Source: Impatiens glandulifera
Lineage: Eukaryota; Streptophyta; Magnoliopsida; Ericales; Balsaminaceae
Reading direction: 5' to 3'
DNA length: 64,000 nt
Assembly (NCBI RefSeq): GCF_907164915.1
Contig: NC_061869.1
Span: 24,536,676-24,600,675 of the forward strand
Every line of letters begins with the position of its first letter. Position 1 is the stretch's first letter. The notes below the pieces were generated by a model, which was not told the origin of the DNA, did no database searches, and saw nothing but the letters and a program-made list of their open reading frames with translations. Below are positions 1 through 11,530 of this stretch, one piece after another. The position numbers and the translations under genes were made by a program.

Positions 1-1806
1 CTGGTTTAATTCTTCTTGCATTCCCAAGATCCAATCCGGATCTGACAATGCTTCATCCACTCTTTTTGGCTCAATCCGGGATATAAAAGCGGAATTCAAA
101 TATTCCTCCAGGATTTGTCACCTAGTTCGAACGGGTTTTGAAGGGTCACCTATAATTAGCTCAGGAGGATGATTTGTGTTTCTTTTGAGATTGGGTTCGG
201 GAGTGTCTACCAAATCACCGTTTATTTGATCAAGGCTAGACGTATCGGTAGGCTGGACAGGAGTGTCAGACCGACCGATTTCCTCAGTTTGAACAAAGGT
301 GTTAGCTTCCTGTTGTGGGACAGCTTGATCCGGTTGGGTTTTATCATTACCCATTTGGTCATGGACAAACCGTCTAAAAACCGGAATCTCATCTTCACTA
401 TCAGAATGGATATTGTTGTTTTCCAATATGTTGTGTAGATCAAAGCATGATGCAGTGTTGCTTTCAACCGATTCATCGAAAACAACATGAAGTGATTCCT
501 CCAAGGTTAAAATTCTAGTGTTATACACTCTATATGCTTTGCTAACTGTTGAGTAACCTAACATGATCCCAATGTCGGCTTTTGCATCAAAAGCAGATAG
601 ATAGGTTTTACCATTTATGTGAATGTAGCATTTACATCCGAAAATCTTAAGATACCTAAGGTTAGGAACCCTATCAAAGTATACCACATAAGGTGTTTTG
701 TTGTGAAACTTGTTAATTAGAGAGCGGTTTTGTGTATGACATGCGGTGTTGATAGCCTCAGCCCAGAATTTCTGGGCAATACCCGAATCGGCTATCATGG
801 ATCGTGCGGCTTCCTTGAGAGTTCGGTTTCTTCTCTCGGCCAGGCCGTTTTGTTGAGGAGTCCTAGCACTAGACAACTCGTGTCTAATACCGAATTCATC
901 AAGAAATGCATTTAGAGTACTATTTGTAAATTCGGTTCCTCTATCACTTCTAATGCTATTAATGCGTGTTGATTTTTCATTTTGCAAACGTTTAAGTAGT
1001 GTAATCAAATTTAATGCGGTTTCACGTTTAGATGGAAAGAATATTACCCATGTATACCTAGAATAATCATCAACAACTACCATAGTGTAAAGCATACCTC
1101 CTAGGGTGACGACCCTAATCGGTCCAAATAAATCCATGTGGAGAAGATCTAAGCATCGGTTAGATTGAATGTGTCCTTTACTTTTAAAGGTTGACTTAGT
1201 TTGTTTACCCATTTGACATGCTGAACAGACCTTATCCTTATTTAACACTATGTCAGGAACTCCTTCGACTAACTTTTTACCGCGGATATAGTTTAAGGTT
1301 TTCATGTTTAGGTGGTTTAGTCTTTTATTCCACAGCCAGGTTTGATCGCTTTTAGCTATCATGCAGACATGATATTCTACTTTGTTTTTCCAATCTACTT
1401 TGTAAATGTTTGCTAACCTATTTCCGGTCAGTAGTATGATACCTTGAGAGTTTTTAACTAAGCATGCATGTTTAAGAAATTCTACAGTGTATCCAGCATC
1501 ACACATTTGACTAATGTTTAGCAGGTTAAAACGTAGGTTTTCAACTATCAGTACATTATCAATTGTAAGGTTACCATGGACAATCTTACCCTTGCCCACA
1601 GTTCTACCTTTTGAGTTGTCACCGAAGGTGATTAATGCACCGGTTTCTATTTTGATGTCGGTTAGAAGATTGTTGTTCCCAGTCATGTGTCTGGAGCAAC
1701 CGCTGTCCAAATACCATTCAGAGTTTCCTAATTGTTTCTTCATATCCTGCAAAATGTACATATTTACAACTATTTGGTACCCACATTTACTTGGGTCCAC
1801 AAGTGA
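1..1806 (-). pseudogene. pol: copia-1 A pol: protease, integrase, start of RT (partial)
   Basis: Polyprotein for protein processing and cDNA integration. Visible in order: aspartic protease motif (YLDSGCSRHMTG), GAG-pre-integrase zinc region (CSACQMGK), and an integrase core with all three acidic residues present (HMDLFGP, RSDRG, and QNGLAERR for the Glu). One His of the HHCC zinc region is Asn (codon 1327-1329); copy B still has His there. The reading frame opens after 1807 and is +1 relative to gag. An in-frame TGA at 118-120 (copy sequence suggests an original CGA) interrupts pol, and coding continues beyond it to the window edge with the RT linker (SDPDWILGM). Non-functional as it stands unless the stop is read through. 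Confidence 0.9.
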
Positions 1807-3556
1807 TTAGTCCCTTGGGTATCCAGACTTTGACAAGTCGGACGAATTTCCCGGTTAAGGTTTTAACTAATTTTCTTGAACTTGGTTTGGAGTCTTTCTG
1901 CTTTCCTAAGAGGGACTTATGTGGGGATGATCTTTGGTTTGTCCTATGTGGTTGTGAGTTGGCTTGCCTATATTTGAACCGATTGGCTTTCCTTTTCTTA
2001 GGGTGAAGCAATTTTTCAGAATCGGTTGGACCTACATAGGTTAGTTTGTCTTTCGAATATGAGGCACTTAATTCCTCTTCAACTGTTAAGGAACTTCTGA
2101 CAAAGCTTACAAAGGGAAGATTATCCTTTGTGAGCCTCATGATGTTGAAGTGTTTCCGGTTTTTGGATCTATTGTTTTTGTATCCTAGACCAAACATGCA
2201 AGTAGGGTGTCTTTTATAACTACACATTCTGCTTACCATTTCACTAGATCTTTTCCATGCGGCGATTCGATACTGGATTCGGGCATTTTCCTCTTCGGTT
2301 AGCTCTTGAACTGGCTCCTTGAGCTGTTCGGTCTCAGAGGATAGTTCAATTGCTACCTCGGTTTCTAGGGTAGAGGTTTCATCAGGTTGTATGGTCTTTG
2401 GTTCGATCAAGGTAGGTATTATGGGGTCGGCTCTAAAGTTGGGCAATAGTGTTAATAGATTCTTATACTCTGCTACCATATCATTTAATGCATTAAATAA
2501 CTCATCTTTAGTAAATTCATCACAGGGAGAGTCGAATATCTGTTCCTCGTTTGCAATAAGGCATGTGAGTTCATCATCACTGTCACTGTGAGCCCATAAG
2601 CTTCCTCCATCATCGACTATCAGTGCTTTCTGAACTTCACTTCCTTCACCGGTTTGTTGATAGTTATTTCGGTGATTCTGATTGTCCGGTTTCCGGTCAT
2701 CTCTCCTTGGTTTTCTGCATTCCCACTTGAAATGACCCAAACAATTGCAGTTATAACATCTAACATTAGATTTATCACCGTAGTTATAGTTGTTGTTTGT
2801 CGGTTGACTTCTCTTCATGAATCGGCCAAATTTATGTGCAAGCATTGCCATGGCATCCTCGGTGAATTGTTCAGCGGTTCCGATCAGTGCAGGAGCAACC
2901 GATTCTGTGGATGTGATCAATTCTCTAGTTGAGATTGAGGCTGAGACTTCTTCTTCAGTCCTAGATCTCATTTCAAACTCATATGCCTTAAGATCTTCGA
3001 ATACATCGTGTAGCTTCATCTTGCTTAGGCAGTTTGATTCCCTCATCACCATTGTCTTTATGTCCCATGCGCTTGGAAGAGATCTTAACGCTTTCATGAT
3101 GACTTCCTTGTTGTCATACCTTTTTCCAAGAATTGCTAGCTCGTCTATCACACCTGTGAACCGGTCACTGTATTCTCTCATTGTTTCTCCCGGTGTCATC
3201 CTTATGTTTTCAAACTTCTGAGTAGCCACCATTATCTTGTTTTCCTTGGTCCTTTCATTTCCCTCATGAATATGAATCACTGCTTCCCATGTTTCCTTTG
3301 CTGTTTTGCAATCTCGGACCTTGCAGTACGTATGTCTGTCCAAACCGTTGGAGATGCGGTTTTTGGCATGATTTTCCAGATTATTTCTTCTCCTATCTTC
3401 AGCTGTCCAATCCTTTCTGTCCTTATCAATTATTATCGGTCATTCGGCTATGATGAACTGCATCTCGTCATCCATGGTGATTAAGTGCAGGTGCATGCAT
3501 GCCTTCCAATTGGCAAAGTCGTCACCTTCTAGCATTGGGGGCCTATCGAAAGACAT
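1787..3556 (-). pseudogene. gag: copia-1 A gag (UBN2 type, zinc knuckle)
   Basis: Capsid/nucleocapsid protein that packages the element RNA. Start at 3556 (MSFDRPPMLEG) shortly after the primer-binding site. The N-terminal half carries the copia gag pattern (TAKETWEAV, ATQKFENIRM, GETMREYSDRF, RSLPSAWDIK); a CX2CX4HX4C zinc knuckle (CYNCNCLGHFKWEC) lies near 2720-2765; a long acidic/basic C-terminal extension follows. A premature TGA at 3440-3442 (codon 39) replaces what looks like Gly in copy C/D. Gag ends at TAA 1787-1789, immediately followed by ATG TGG, a junction shared by copies B and C/D. Confidence 0.9.
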
Positions 3557-3581
3557 GCTTGCTTGAGTATTGAAACTAATT

Positions 3582-3593
3582 GCTCTGATACCA
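3582..3593 (-). other. Primer-binding site of copia-1 copy A
   Basis: Minus-strand TGGTATCAGAGC, complementary to the 3' end of initiator tRNA-Met, lies two bases inside the 5' LTR. This is where minus-strand cDNA synthesis starts. Confidence 0.9.
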
Positions 3594-4077
3594 ATTGTTA
3601 GGATCTAGGTCGCGGCTGGGGGACCGGGGTTGGCCAGTTATCGTGTCTTATTCAAAGGGTGGTGATTAATCCGATTAGAGATTAATACCGGGGTTTCAAT
3701 ACTACACAAACTGTCACAAACCCTTGAACAGAGTTCAATCGCGGAAGTGGTTTGTTTCAGATTGAAGCAGCACACACACGAGATAGGTAGAACCAGATTT
3801 GAATAAGACAGGTTTGGAGATTGTTGGGTTGGTTTTGGAGCTTAGTGATTCGGTTTAGATGATGTTGAGTCAGTTGAAGCGGTATTAGTAAGTTAGTGTA
3901 GATCGGTTATTAAGTAAAGCAGGCGAAAAGTAAATAACAAGACAGGTTTTTATTGATGTTCGGAGATGAAACTCCTACGTCACCCCTTCCTCTCGAAACC
4001 GTGAGAAGGATATTCACTAAGGAATACAAACACAATCCGATCGAGACTTATTTCCTGTTCGATAGCACCCGTACAAT

Positions 4078-5532
4078 CAGTGGCGGACCTACAAGGGGGG
4101 CCTTGGGGGGCCCGGGCCTCCCCAACCATAAAAGTTTTAAGATATTTTATATATATATTTATCAAATAAAGTTTTGTTCAACTGGTTTTGAAGTTGACCT
4201 TCCATAATGGAGGTTAGGGGATCAAACCCTGCCTCTCACATTTTCAAATATTTATAATAAATTAACACTTTCTTTTATAAAAAAATTAATTCATAATTAT
4301 AGTATTCTAATTTCAAATATAATTTTATTAAAGTAATTATTATTTTTATTTTATACCAACCATATTTTATAAAAAATAAGATACAATATTTATAATAATA
4401 ATACATAAATTTTAGTTAATATATAAATAAGATTTATTTATATAATTTAAAATATAAAGAATTATATATAAAATAATGAAAATCATATAAGATTATTATT
4501 TATTTTAAAACTACATTTATATTATAATTATATATATATATATATTTTATTAATTTCAATGTAATTAATTAATAATACAAATTACTTATAAAATAAAGAT
4601 TAAAATAATAATTTATATAAATATAAGGATAAAATAATAATTTATATTAATATAAAGATAAAATATTATTTTATATTTCTTAATTTTAAATTAGTTTTAA
4701 ACTATTACAACAAATAAATGTATTTGTTAGATTTTATTTAGGGGCCTAGGTTATGACACATATCTATTTTTAGTTATTTATTTTATGTAGGATATAGAAT
4801 AATGGAGATGTTCTATAAACGAATTTTTACTTCTACATCACATGAGCAGTCTGAGCATTCTCAATCAATTAATAAGCCTACTAATGAGTCTAATGTTACT
4901 GATCAAATATACATGGTTAGAACATAGCATATCAAAAGATACATCATTTTGTTTTTAGTGTTATCTTTTAAAGCTTTTAAATAGAGAAAACGTAGATGTT
5001 ACCTTTATAGGAGATGTGTATAAAAATTGGAAAAGGGCATTAGAAAGATTCAATCGACATATGGGAACTTCAAATAGTTGTCATAATGAAGCTATAAATC
5101 AATTTGAATCATTACAAGATCAAAGACATAACATGAGAAACGTTTTACGTACACATGGTCGTGATATAGAAATAAATTATCGCACCTGTTTAACGACAAT
5201 GTTTGATGTAACACACTTTCTATTGAGGCAAGGATTACCTTTTCGAGGACATGATGAGTCAAGTAGTTCATCAAATAAAGGTAATTTTCTTGAATTGATT
5301 GATTGGTATAGTCAACGTAATGAAGATATTTTGTCTTCTTTTTGTACCGACTTATGAACAAGAATAATTTAGTAATTGTGTTTGTTAGTATTTTGTAATT
5401 GTGCTTGTTAGTATTTTTATGTAATTACCGAGTAAAATTTTAATTGAAAAATGCATTTATTTGATCGCCAAAAAAATACTACGTTACTATGTATTTGGCC
5501 CCCCCGAGAAAATAGTTCTGGGTCCGCCACTA
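4078..5532 (+). mobile_element. hAT-superfamily transposon, internally deleted
   Basis: The ends are imperfect-to-perfect inverted repeats (CAGTGGCGGACC left, complement of TAGTGGCGGACC right), followed inward by G/C runs (GGGGGGCCCGGGCC) typical of plant hAT elements of the ZMYM1/TTF-finger type. The flanks are a perfect 8-bp target duplication, CGTACAAT, at 4070-4077 and 5533-5540. The interior is very AT-rich and keeps only N-terminal transposase pieces, so it is a non-autonomous deletion derivative. It entered copy A's LTR after copy A had inserted. Confidence 0.95.
4802..5357 (+). pseudogene. hAT transposase N-terminal remnant (ZMYM1/TTF-type, DUF4371)
   Basis: Two coding remnants in different frames. 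4802-4925 begins MEMFYKRIFTSTS, matching the basic start of these transposases. 5016-5357 encodes about 113 residues with NWKRALERFNRH, YRTCLTTMFDVTHFLL and GLPFRGHDESSSSSNKGNF, the well-known pattern just before the DUF4371 catalytic part. The RNase-H-like core and C-terminal dimerisation domain are absent. No active transposase is possible; mobility would need a partner element. Confidence 0.85.
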
Positions 5533-5665
5533 CGTACAATTTTAACCGAAATTGTAAATACACTTCGAATAATCGCTTAAGCTTTTTAGAGATGGAGCAC
5601 AATTTTTGACTTAGACTGTGAAAATTAGGAACTTGTAACTCACATTTAATCCTCTTCAGCTCCTT

Positions 5666-5673
5666 CTTTTATA
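5666..5673 (-). promoter_or_regulatory. LTR TATA box, copy A
   Basis: Minus-strand TATAAAAG. The same box in the same context occurs in the other four copia-1 LTRs (about 9469, 22534, 34719 and 56332), so it is the probable core promoter for the genomic RNA. Confidence 0.75.
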
Positions 5674-5741
5674 GGTGAAATGTGCCAACGGTCACATTTC
5701 ATTTCCTTGAATCTGATTGGTTGAGTAGAGGTTCAGTGATT

Positions 5742-5803
5742 CAGACCTGGCGGTCTAGTATTAAAACCTGGCGGTCTAGTTTTCAGACCTGGCGGTCTAG
5801 TCT
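5742..5803 (-). repeat. Triplicated palindromic unit upstream of LTR TATA (copy A)
   Basis: Three copies of about 21 bp with core AGACCTGGCGGTCT, an inverted repeat of AGACC/GGTCT. Copies C and D have a single diverged unit here; copy E has four. The position is about 70-140 bp upstream of the TATA box in the sense of transcription, so it is a candidate enhancer or binding-site expansion. Confidence 0.8.
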
Positions 5804-6257
5804 TCCAGTGTGTAGGTCAAACCGGCTAGGTTTGTCTTTTACTTAATATGACAACTGTCGGTTGGACAGTTACCTGTACCTGGAAGATTGCCTTTCTGAT
5901 TTATCCTGGAGTGGAAAGATCTTGTAGGACGATCTTCTGCAGCCTTTAGAATTTCCTCAAACTTGTATGAATATTGCAATACTCAGTCTGTTCCTTCGGT
6001 ATCATTCTCAACAGATACCCGAAGTGTCTTTTTATGTTGGTCGGTTATTTATGCTAACCGGATGAGTTCCGGTTTTTCCATGGCTTCTGATTGACTGACT
6101 GTTTAGTTGATTCTGGCCTTCTTGTTCGGTCAGGTTTTTGGTCGGTTTGATTGCTTGACCGGTTGAATAATTTGACCTGTTGAATTTCTTTGCCTATTCC
6201 TGCATAAGAGATTTGTTTTTGTTAAGTTTTATTTAACCGATCTAATTTTATCTAACA

Positions 6258-7029
6258 GATGCGGTTTCACGTTTAGATGCCAAAAATGTGACCCATGTAT
6301 ATCTAGAATAATCATCAATAACAACCATAGTGTAAAGCATACCACCTAGGCTGGTGACCCTAATTGGTCCAAATAAATCCATGTGAAGAAGATCTAAGTA
6401 TCAGTTAGACTGAATGTGTCCTTTACTCTTAAAGGTTGATTTAGTTTGTTTACCCATTTGACATGCTGAACACACATTATCCTTATTAAATACTATATCA
6501 GGAATTCCTTGAACTAGCTTTTTATTGCGGATATAGTTTAATATTTTGAGGTTTAGATGGTTTAACCTTTTATGCCATAACCAGGTTTGATCGGTTTTAG
6601 CTACCATGCAGACAGGATGTTCCACTTCATTTTTCCAGTACCTTGTATATGTTTCCTAACCTATTTCCGGTTAGTAGTGTATTACCCTGAGAGTTTTTAA
6701 CTAAGCATGAATGTTTAAGAAATTCTACAGTATATCCAGCATCACACATCTGATTAATACTTAACAGGTTAAAATGTAGATTTTCAACTAGAAGTACATT
6801 GTCAATTGTTAAGTTACCATGGACAATCTTACCATTTCCCACGGTTCTACCTCTTGAGTTGTCACCAAAGACTATCAATGCACCGGTCTCTATTTTGATG
6901 TCGGTTAGAAGGTTGTTGTTTCTAGTCATGTGTCAGGAGCAACCGTTGTCCAGGAACCACTCAGAATTTCCTAGCCGTTTCTTCATATCCTGCAAAATAT
7001 ACATATTTAAAACTATTTGGTACCCACAT
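6258..7029 (-). pseudogene. pol: copia-1 B pol: protease and integrase N-terminus, truncated
   Basis: Two pieces in different frames. 6627-6929 holds the post-protease region (TDIKIETGALIVFGDNSRG, NLLSINQMCDAGY). 6401-6625 holds the zinc region with intact His (WHKRLNHLN) and CSACQMGK. The integrase core is cut by the copy A insertion. Frameshift near 6626 and stop codons show decay; the protease DSG Asp region is damaged around 6930-6950. Confidence 0.85.
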
Positions 7030-8814
7030 TTACTTGGGTCCAAATTTGATTAGTCCCTTGGGTATCCAGACTTTAATAAGTCGGATAACTTTCCCGGTCA
7101 TGGTTAGAATTCTTTTTCCTGTACTTAGCTTGGCATCTTTCTATTTTCCGAAGAGTGCCTTATTTTGTAATGGCTTTTAGTTTATTCTATGTGGTCGTGG
7201 ATCGGTTTGTTTACCTGTTCTCTAGTTGGCTTTCCTTCTCTCTGGATAAAACTATTTTTCTGAGTCGGTTGAACCTACATATGTTATTTCTTCTTCCGGT
7301 TTTGAGTCACTTTGTGCCTCATTTTTGGTTGAAGAGCTCTTGACAAATCTTACAAAGGGAAGATTGCCTTTTGTGAGTCTCATTTTGTTGGAGTGGTTCC
7401 GGTTGTCGGATTTGTTATTTTTGTATCTAAGGCCAAATTTGCATTTGGGATGTCTTTGATATTTAGACAACTGGTTCACCGCTTCACTGGATCTTTTCCA
7501 TGCGACTATTCGATACCTGGTTCGTGCATCTTCCTTTTCGGTCAGCTCTTGAACTGACTCCTTGAGTTGTTCAGACTCAGAGGATAGTTCAGGTGCTGCC
7601 TCGATTTCTAAGCTTTCATCAGGTTGAGTACTATCGGTTTTAAGTTCGGACCGGGGTGGTGTGATGGGGTCGGTTCTAAAGTTGAGTCGGGTTGGTACTA
7701 AGGTTAATAGGTTTTTTATATTCTACTACCATGTCATTTAATGCATTAACTAAATCATCTTTAGTGAATTCTTCACAAGAAAAATCAAAATCACATACAT
7801 GTTCTTCGTTTGCCATGAGACATGTGAGTTCATCATCACTTTCACTGTGAGCCCATAGACTTCCTCCACCATCGGCTATCAGTGCTTTCTGAATTTCCTT
7901 CCCTTCACCGGTTTGTGAATAGTTGTTTCTTTGGTTCTGATCATCCGGTTTCCGATCATCCCGTCTTGGTTTTTTGCATTCCCACCTGAAATGTCCTAAA
8001 CAATTGCAATTATAACATCTAACATTAGATTTATCACCGTAGTTATAGTTGTTTTTTGTCGGTTGGCTTTTCTTCATGAATCTGTCAAACTTCTGTGCAA
8101 GCATTGCCATCGCATCCTCAGTGAATTGTTCAGCGGTTTTGATCGATACAGGAGCTACAGGTTCTATAGATGTGACTAATGCCTTAGTAGCGATTGAGGC
8201 TGATGCTTCATCTTCGATCTTGGATCTCATTTTAAACTCATATGCCTTCAGATCTTCGAATACATCAGGTAACTTCATCTTGTTTAGGCCGTTTGATTCT
8301 CTCATCACCATCGTCTTTATGTCCCATGCACTCCGAAGATATATAAAGCTTTGATGATAGTTTCCTTGTTATCATAATTCTTTCGAAGAGTTGATAACTC
8401 ATTTATCACATTTGTAAACCGGTCACTGTACTCCCTCATGGTTTCTCTTGGCTTCATCTTGATGTTTTCAAACTTCTAGGTAGCCACCATTATCTTATTT
8501 TCCCTGGTCCTTTCATTTCGTTCATGAAGTTGAATCACCGTTTCCCATACTTTCTTTGAGGTTTTACAATCTCTAACCTTATAGAAGGTGTTTTTGTCCA
8601 AACCTTTGAAGATATGGCTTCTAGCGTGGTTATCCAGATTGGCTCTCCTCCTATCCTCAATTGTCCAATCATTTCTATCTTTATCAATCGTTATCGGTCC
8701 ATCAGACAGGATGAGCGGCATCTCATCATCCATAGTGATTAGGTGCAAATGCATGCATATCTTCCAGTTGGCGAAATCATCACCTTCTAGCATTGGGGGC
8801 TTCTCGAAAGGCAT
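7030..8814 (-). pseudogene. gag: copia-1 B gag
   Basis: Starts MPFEKPPMLEGDDFANW at 8814 and ends at the family's conserved gag stop, TAA 7030-7032. Premature TAG at 8476-8478 (ATQKF region, original CAG in sister copies) and later frameshifts split it into 8476-8814, 7676-8311 and 7252-7479. The zinc knuckle CYNCNCLGHFRWEC is intact near 7975-8020. Function and domain order as in the other copies. Confidence 0.88.
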
Positions 8815-8853
8815 GCTTACTTGCTTCTGGTTGCTTGAGTATTGAAACTAACT

Positions 8854-8865
8854 GCTCTGATATCA
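8854..8865 (-). other. Primer-binding site of copy B (one substitution)
   Basis: Minus-strand TGATATCAGAGC; one base differs from the tRNA-Met complement seen in copies A and C/D, consistent with decay. Confidence 0.8.
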
Positions 8866-8867
8866 AT

Positions 8868-10122
8868 TGTTAGGATCTAGGTCGGGGCTGTCGAACCGGG
8901 GTCTGACCGGTTACCTTTCACTCAACAGTTGGTGTTTAATCCGGTTAAAGATTAACATCGGGTTTCAATACTACACAAACTGTCACAAACCCTTGAACCG
9001 AGTTCAAGTGCGGAAGTGGTTTGTTTCAGGTTGAAGCAACACACACGGGAAGAATAGAGATAGGTTTTGGATAAAGTCGGTTTGGAGATTAGGAGGTCGG
9101 TTTGATGTTTAGTGAATCAGTTAAACTGATGTAAATCGGTTAGGGCGGTATGAGTCAGTTAGAGATTAGAACCGGCAGAAAGTAAAGAACAAGACAGGTT
9201 TTATGGATGTTCGGAGATAGAACTCCTAGGTCACCCCTTCTTCTCGAAACCGCGAGAAGGATATTCACTAAGGAATACACAAATACAATACACGATCAAG
9301 ATTTGTTGCTCGATAATCACTCGTACAATTCTCACAGAAATTGTAATCACACTTCAAGTGCACACTTAAGCCTTTTTGATCTTGTAGAGAGATAAGCACA
9401 ACTTGTAACTATTAATTCTTAGAACTTGTGACTGGTAGAACTCGTGTTGCATTTACTCCTCTTTACCTCCTTTTATAGGTGAAATGTGCCAACGGTCACA
9501 TTTCTTCAACGGATACCTTCAAGGTAATCCTTGAATCTGATTGGTTGAGCAGAGGTTCAGCCTTGCATTAAATGTAGTTCTGGTTTCCAAGGCATAGGTC
9601 AAACCGACTAGGTTTGTCTTTTACTTAATATGGCAACTATCGGTTGGCCGGTTACCTGCATCTGGAAGGTTGCACCTCTAACTTATCCCAGAGTGGAAAG
9701 ATCTCTTCAGACAATCTTCTACAGTCTGCAGAGTATCATCAGACTAGTATGGATATGGCAATGTCACAGTCTGTTCCTTTGGTATCATCTTCCGCAGATA
9801 CTCAAAGTGTCCGTTTGCACCAATTTGTAGAATGTACTTAGTTTGATAATCTTGGCTTCTTTCTCTAAGTAGTTTCTTCATTGGTTTCCGGTTGGATGCA
9901 TTTCGATTTAGGATGTCTACCGGTTGTTCATAGCTTCAGGTTAACCGCATAGCTTTCTGGTTTTGGATACATCCTCTGCTTCGTCTTCTAACCGGTTAGA
10001 TTCTTTGATCGGTTGGATTCTTGACCAGTCAGATTTTTGACCGTTCAAGGTTCTTGATAGTTTTTGCACAGGAAATTTGTTTTTGTTAACTTCTTATTTT
10101 AACCGGTCTAATTTATCTAACA
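8868..10122 (-). repeat. 5' LTR of copia-1 copy B
   Basis: 1255 bp, TGTTAGGATC to ATCTAACA. TATA box complement at 9469-9478; shared block at about 9205-9279; many AACCG/CCGGTT motifs toward the right (U3) end, 9880-10110. Confidence 0.92.
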
Positions 10123-10330
10123 CTCCCCATCCATTCCGATCACATATCCATAATTTTGATTACTAAAAACAGACTCTACTAAATCAATATTCGAAATCGA
10201 AGGATTATTTTCTCTCATTGAACACATTTCATCCTTCAATATAAGATATTTATTATATTGTAGCATTAATCAAATAAGTTATATGATTAAGACTGTTGAT
10301 CGAGAATTAATATTCAAATAATATTACAAG
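10123..10330. other. Unassigned AT-rich stretch
   Basis: About 200 bp between copy B's LTR and the first LINE-like coding sequence. No ORF or repeat seen. It may be the LINE 5' leader or flank of the CACTA element. Confidence 0.4.
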
Positions 10331-11066
10331 GTCGGGGTCAGTTTTAGAAGCAGGAAAACATGACAGTTTGGGTAATTCAGGTGCAGAGAAAGATCATAAA
10401 ACAAATTTGACCGGTCCTGATAGAGAGGATGCTAAACTGGGCAAAATACATCATTTTGAAATTTCCTCTACATGGTTGGAGATATCTACTGCTTAGAGTT
10501 CATTAGGTCCAAAGAAGGATATAATTTTAGAGTCTTGTTCTGCAATGAGAAATCTTGTAAATCTAAAAGTCTCGGGTTCCATTAATGATCAGAATGCTAA
10601 GTCTACCTGTCCTGCTAAGGATCAAATGGAAAGTCAGATATCCAGACTATGTACTAGGCTTGAAAAAGGTTGGACAGAAGACACTAAATGCGCCCACAAT
10701 TCTGAAACTGAGGCTAAAATTGCAGGATCTTCTAAACAGCCTGCACATCTAACTAAAACTGTTAAAGGACATAGTCTAACAGAATCTGGAAACACTGAAG
10801 AAATTGGATCTGAGTTAGAGCTATTCATGGAAATAAATTCAGCTAAATTAGAAAAGCCTAATAATACAGATCTAAAGGATGATGAACTGAACTTGATTGG
10901 TATAGCCAATGGTGAAAGCTTGGCTAGAAATTATATTGATTCGTTGATTGATGACATCATGAATGACAATCTGGGTCTGGGTATGGATCTCATGGAAGAT
11001 ACAAATAAGTTGGGTCAGAATATAAGTCAGGGTATAAGAGGTGAAGAATGTATGAAACCGGAAGAA

Positions 11067-11176
11067 TTAGCCAACGGTTTTCGCTTGGCCGGTTCTGATG
11101 AGGGGTTAGCCAATGGTTTTCGCTTGGCCGGGTCTAATATGGGGTTAGCCAACGGTTTTCGCTTGGCTGGGTCTGA
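11067..11176 (+). repeat. In-frame triplication in LINE ORF1
   Basis: Three near-identical units of about 39 bp encoding LANGFRLAGS plus a short linker, at the end of the N-terminal part of ORF1. Recent expansion, since the units differ by only a few bases. Confidence 0.85.
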
Positions 11177-11239
11177 ACAAGATAATTTGGTTGGAAAAAA
11201 TTTGGGTCTAACAAGGGTGGATAACATGAATATTCAAGT

Positions 11240-11530
11240 CATTGATCCTGAACATGCCGGTCCTGGACACACTAAAACTACTCATGGCATTGGTCATATC
11301 TCTTTAAATGACGGTCCTAACTCTTCAAATGCCGGTCCTAGCTCTTCAAACGCCGGTCATAGCTCTTCAAATGCTGGTCCTAGCGCTTCAATGCCAGTCC
11401 TAGCTCTTCTAATGCCAGTCCTAGCTCTTCTAATGTCGGTCCTATGTCTTTAAATGCCGGTCCTGACATCACATATCCACCTTCTACCGGTCCTAATCGC
11501 CAAGATAATATATCTACTAACAAAGCTATG
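11240..11530 (+). repeat. Gly-Pro codon repeat in LINE ORF1
   Basis: About ten degenerate units built on GCCGGTCCTAGCTCTTCA (Ala-Gly-Pro-Ser-Ser-Ser). The same GGTCCT theme reappears at 13390-13800. A frameshift near 11395 changes the encoded repeat. Confidence 0.75.

Larger units (their letters stand above)
1..6257 (-). mobile_element. Ty1/copia LTR retrotransposon, copia-1 family copy A (3' part outside window)
   Basis: The element reads right to left: 5' LTR (3596-6257), primer-binding site, gag, then protease and integrase, running off the left edge at the start of reverse transcriptase. The order protease-integrase-RT and the tRNA-Met type primer site make it Ty1/copia; large size and extra ORFs in sister copies suggest the Sirevirus (SIRE/Maximus) lineage, which is inference. 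It sits inside the integrase gene of copy B: the five bases after its right end, GATGC (6258-6262), continue copy B's coding sequence. The matching left duplication would lie outside the window. Confidence 0.93.
3596..6257 (-). repeat. 5' LTR of copia-1 copy A (carries hAT insertion)
   Basis: Begins TGTTAGGATC and ends ATCTAACA on the plus strand, giving the 6-bp inverted ends TGTTAG/CTAACA. Without the 1455-bp hAT insertion it is about 1.2 kb, like the other copies. Contains the TATA box at 5666-5673, the shared hairpin-rich block at about 3957-4028, and three copies of a palindromic unit at 5742-5803. Confidence 0.93.
6258..10122 (-). mobile_element. copia-1 copy B, 5' part, interrupted by copy A
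   Basis: Retains its 5' LTR (8868-10122), a mutated primer-binding site, gag, and pol up to the integrase core. At 6258 the integrase reading is cut by copy A. Its remainder should resume left of copy A, outside the window. It has the same family, orientation and order as copies A and C/D. CTCCC (10123-10127) is the expected right-hand target duplication. Confidence 0.9.

Noticed and set aside
1750..1765. TTTTGCAG/G near the pol start as a splice acceptor
   Set aside because: Copy C/D lacks the TTTTGCAG form and reads through in frame; no matching donor was found.
11240..11530. ACCGGTCC in LINE ORF1 as the same motif as in copia-1
   Set aside because: Explained by repeated Gly-Pro codons (GGT CCT); no palindromic arrangement, and it occurs only in coding repeat.
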